Shown in pieces: positions 3,615 through 6,001 of a DNA stretch of 6,001 nt. Position numbers and translations under genes: made by a program. The DNA comes from Clostridiales bacterium (GTDB lineage: Bacteria; Bacillota; Clostridia; Oscillospirales; Butyricicoccaceae). Numbering within the stretch: the first letter of the stretch is position 1; every line of letters begins with the position of its first letter. The DNA is taken from contig JAHZHY010000270.1 of the NCBI GenBank assembly GCA_019420045.1, forward strand, positions 1 through 6,001, given 5' to 3'. The notes under the pieces are model-generated. The model did not search any database. It was not told the origin of the DNA and saw nothing but the letters and a program-made list of their open reading frames with translations.

Positions 3615-6001
3615 ATGGAACGGACAACATCCCCCTCCCTGGCCGCCCGGGGGCTTTCTCCCCAGGCTGTGGAGCGATCCCGGCAAAATCACGGCTCCAA
3701 CGCTCTGACCAAACAGGGGCGGTCGGGTTTCGGAAAACAGCTGCTGAGCAATTTCGGCGACCCCATCATCAAAATTCTGCTGGCCGCCCTTTTGCTCAAT
3801 CTTCTTTTTGTATTCAAAGAACAGAACTGGTTTGAATCGGTGGGCATTGCCATCGCCATTTTCCTGGCCACCTTTGTGTCCACCCTGTCGGAGTACGGCA
3901 GCGAATCGGCCTTCCTCCGTTTGCAGCAGGAAGCCCAGGCCCTGCGGTGCCGGGTGATGCGGGAGGGAAAGATCGCCCTCATTCCCCTGGAAGAAGTGGT
4001 GGTGGGGGATCTGGTGCTGCTGGAAAGCGGCGAGCGTATTCCCGCCGATGGCCTTCTGGTGGAAGGCAAGCTGGCAGTGGACCAATCCTCCCTCAATGGC
4101 GAAAGCCGGGAAGCACAGAAAACCCCGGGAGGCGCCCAGGAGGGCTGGGATCTTTCCCGGGAAAACCAGCTGTTCCGTGGCACGGTGGTATGCGCCGGAA
4201 CTGGGCTCATGCAGGTGCAGCGGGTGGGCGACAGCACATTTTATGGCGGCATGGCCCGGCAGATGCAGCAGGACACCCGGCAAAGCCCCCTGAAGCTGCG
4301 TCTGGAAGGGCTGGCCGACACCCTCAGCCGCCTGGGTTTTGCCGCCGCCATTCTGGTGGCTCTGGCCGACCTGCTGGGGCAGGTGTGGCAGCTCACTGGT
4401 TTTCAGACCCCGGCTCTTCTGTCCCTGCTTTCCCAGCCGCCCCAGTGCCTGGGGCTTTTGCTGGAAAGCCTGACTTTGGCCGTCACCGTTCTGGTGGTGG
4501 CCGTGCCCGAGGGTTTGCCCATGATGATCACCGTGGTGCTCTCTTCCAATATGCGCCGGATGCTGAAAGATCATGTGCTGGTGCGCAAGCTGGTGGGCAT
4601 CGAGACCTCCGGCAGCCTGAACATCCTGTTCACCGACAAAACCGGCACCCTCACCCGGGGTAAACTGCAAGTGCGGGAGCTGGTCACCGGGGAGGGCAAA
4701 CACTTTGCCAGCCCCCAGTCCCTGCGGGAGCACTCATTGCCACTCTACCGGCTGTGCTTCCTCTGCGGGGCCTACAACAACGAAAGCACCCTGTCCGGTC
4801 AGGGCCAGCCGGTGGGAGGCAACGCCACCGACCGGGCCTTGCTTCAGTTTTTCCTCACCCAGGCCCGGCAGTATACCGCCCCTGCTCCCTCCTGGCGCTC
4901 CCCCTTTGACAGCCGCCGGAAGTTTTCGGCGGTGACCCTGCGGGACAGCGGCCAGACCCTCACGCTGGTGAAAGGAGCGCCGGAGCAGATCCTCCCAGGC
5001 TGCACCCAGTATCTCTCCTCCGACGGTTCTGCCCTGCCCTTTTCTCAGGAAAAAGTCCGCCGCGCCTGGCAGGAGCTGACAAAAAAGGCCTACCGTGTGC
5101 TGGCCCTGGCCTATGCCCCCGGGGAAACGGGCGGCAAACCTCTGTCCGGGCTCACCTTCCTGGGTCTCATCGCCATTGGCGACACCCTGCGGCCCCAGGT
5201 GAAAAAGGCGGTGGAGCAGGTGAAAAGGGCCGGGGTACAGGTGGTGATGATCACCGGGGACAACAAGGATACCGCCCTGGCCATGGGAGAAAAGGCCGGG
5301 CTGTGCCGGGAAAATGACCGGCTGGCCCTGACCCATGACGAACTGGCCGCCCTGTCCGATGAAGAGGTCAAGGCCCTTCTGCCCCGGCTGCGGGTGGTGG
5401 CCCGGGCCATGCCCCAGGACAAAAGCCGGCTGGTCACCCTGGCCCAGGAGATGGGGATGGTGGCCGGCATGACCGGCGACGGCATCAACGACGCCCCTGC
5501 CCTCAAACTGTCCGATGTGGGCTTTGCCATGGGCAGCGGCACCGAGGTGGCCAAGGAGGCAGGGGACATCGTCATTCTGGACGACAACTTCCAGAGCATC
5601 GGCAAGGCCATCCTCTATGGCCGCACCATCTTCAAAAGCATCCGGAAGTTCATCGTCTTTCAGCTGACCATGAACCTGTGCGCCGTGGGTGTTTCGGTGC
5701 TGGGGCCCTTCCTGGGGGTGGAAAACCCCATCACGGTGGTGCAGATGCTGTGGGTGAATATCATCATGGACACCCTGGCCGCCCTGGCCTACGCCGGGGA
5801 AGCCCCGCTGGAAGAATACATGGAAGAGCCGCCCAAAAAGCGGGATGAACCCATCTTTACCTCCGCCATGCTCCATCAGGTGCTGTGCATGGGGCTTTAC
5901 ACCATCCTGCTCTGCCTGGCCTTCCTGAAACTGCCGCTGCTTACCCAGGTCCTTCCGCCCCAGCAGGCCTCCTTCTATCTGCTCACCGGATTTTTTGCCC
6001 T
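3615..6001 (+). CDS. P-type II ATPase, PMCA-type Ca2+ exporter (3' end outside window)
   Basis: 795 codons are open to the window edge; the family is about 850-900 residues, so the last transmembrane helices are missing only because of the cut. The protein couples ATP hydrolysis to Ca2+ export. In order: N-terminal GLSPQAVERSRQNHGSN (13-29); M1/M2 (about 50-92); actuator domain with NGES at 161-164, where TGES is usual but the catalytic Glu is kept; M3; M4 with PEGL (298-301); phosphorylation motif DKTGT with D341; nucleotide-binding KGAPE (453-457); DTLRP (523-527); MITGD (545-549); hinge MTGDGINDAP (619-628); M5 (about 676-697); M6 with WVNIIMD (713-719). E299, N715 and D719 match Ca2+ site II of SERCA, while the M5 site I Glu is replaced by A690 and the M6 Thr by M718, as in one-site PMCA pumps. 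ATG is 10 bases after AAAGGTG (3598-3604). Divergent from the Fe-S operon. Ca2+ specificity is inferred from these residues. Confidence 0.92.
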   Translation, partial: MERTTSPSLAARGLSPQAVERSRQNHGSNALTKQGRSGFGKQLLSNFGDPIIKILLAALLLNLLFVFKEQNWFESVGIAIAIFLATFVSTLSEYGSESAFLRLQQEAQALRCRVMREGKIALIPLEEVVVGDLVLLESGERIPADGLLVEGKLAVDQSSLNGESREAQKTPGGAQEGWDLSRENQLFRGTVVCAGTGLMQVQRVGDSTFYGGMARQMQQDTRQSPLKLRLEGLADTLSRLGFAAAILVALADLLGQVWQLTGFQTPALLSLLSQPPQCLGLLLESLTLAVTVLVVAVPEGLPMMITVVLSSNMRRMLKDHVLVRKLVGIETSGSLNILFTDKTGTLTRGKLQVRELVTGEGKHFASPQSLREHSLPLYRLCFLCGAYNNESTLSGQGQPVGGNATDRALLQFFLTQARQYTAPAPSWRSPFDSRRKFSAVTLRDSGQTLTLVKGAPEQILPGCTQYLSSDGSALPFSQEKVRRAWQELTKKAYRVLALAYAPGETGGKPLSGLTFLGLIAIGDTLRPQVKKAVEQVKRAGVQVVMITGDNKDTALAMGEKAGLCRENDRLALTHDELAALSDEEVKALLPRLRVVARAMPQDKSRLVTLAQEMGMVAGMTGDGINDAPALKLSDVGFAMGSGTEVAKEAGDIVILDDNFQSIGKAILYGRTIFKSIRKFIVFQLTMNLCAVGVSVLGPFLGVENPITVVQMLWVNIIMDTLAALAYAGEAPLEEYMEEPPKKRDEPIFTSAMLHQVLCMGLYTILLCLAFLKLPLLTQVLPPQQASFYLLTGFFA

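Noticed and set aside
3516..4733. 405-residue open frame on the - strand antisense to the Ca2+ ATPase
   Set aside because: The composition is His/Gln/Gly-rich with no domain, it runs through the operon promoter region, and the opposite strand encodes a complete set of P-type ATPase motifs.
4734..5876. 380-residue open frame on the - strand
   Set aside because: Another GC-driven shadow of the ATPase with His/Gly/Gln repeats and no recognisable motif.

Overview
The window looks like chromosomal DNA from a GC-rich, low-complexity-free Gram-positive anaerobe. The genes use strong AGGAGG-type ribosome binding sites, the coding DNA is GC-rich while the short intergenic gaps are AT-rich, and the gene content (clostridial-type Fe-S proteins, a PMCA-type Ca2+ pump, a short TrmO) fits Clostridia of the Oscillospiraceae/Ruminococcaceae type. 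That placement is inference from style and content, not from a marker gene.

Layout: (1) 1-275, + strand: the last 90 codons of an unrecognised membrane protein. (2) 309-1790, +: an FAD-dependent oxidoreductase of the phytoene desaturase (CrtI/COG1233) superfamily, probably in the same transcript. (3) 1828-1859: a 13-bp perfect stem terminator serving two convergent transcripts. (4) 1866-2315, -: a short TrmO-type tRNA m6t6A37 methyltransferase with its own candidate promoter. (5) 2376-3468, -: a three-gene operon with 4-nt ATGA overlaps at both junctions, encoding a small 2x[4Fe-4S] ferredoxin, a four-helix NapH/Fer4_5-like membrane Fe-S protein, and an ArsR-family repressor. Upstream lies a recognisable promoter (3510-3538) followed directly by a repeat/palindrome operator (3486-3509). 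(6) 3615 to the window end, +, divergent from the operon: a P-type II (PMCA-like) Ca2+ ATPase, 795 codons visible and incomplete at the 3' end.

The most interesting unit is region 5. The ArsR protein lacks the classical CxC metal site but has exactly two cysteines, C29 in a 'RLLILCAL' helix and C96 in a C-terminal 'LYC' segment. This is the arrangement of the persulfide-sensing repressors SqrR/BigR/YgaV. The inferred picture is an autoregulated module in which reactive sulfur (or another thiol oxidant) derepresses a membrane-bound ferredoxin electron-transfer pair, in effect a NapH protein split into its membrane and ferredoxin halves. I know of no characterised system with this combination, but I could not search for one. 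The remaining genes look ordinary apart from small motif departures noted individually. No RNA genes, mobile elements, CRISPR arrays or gene-free stretches over 300 bases were seen.
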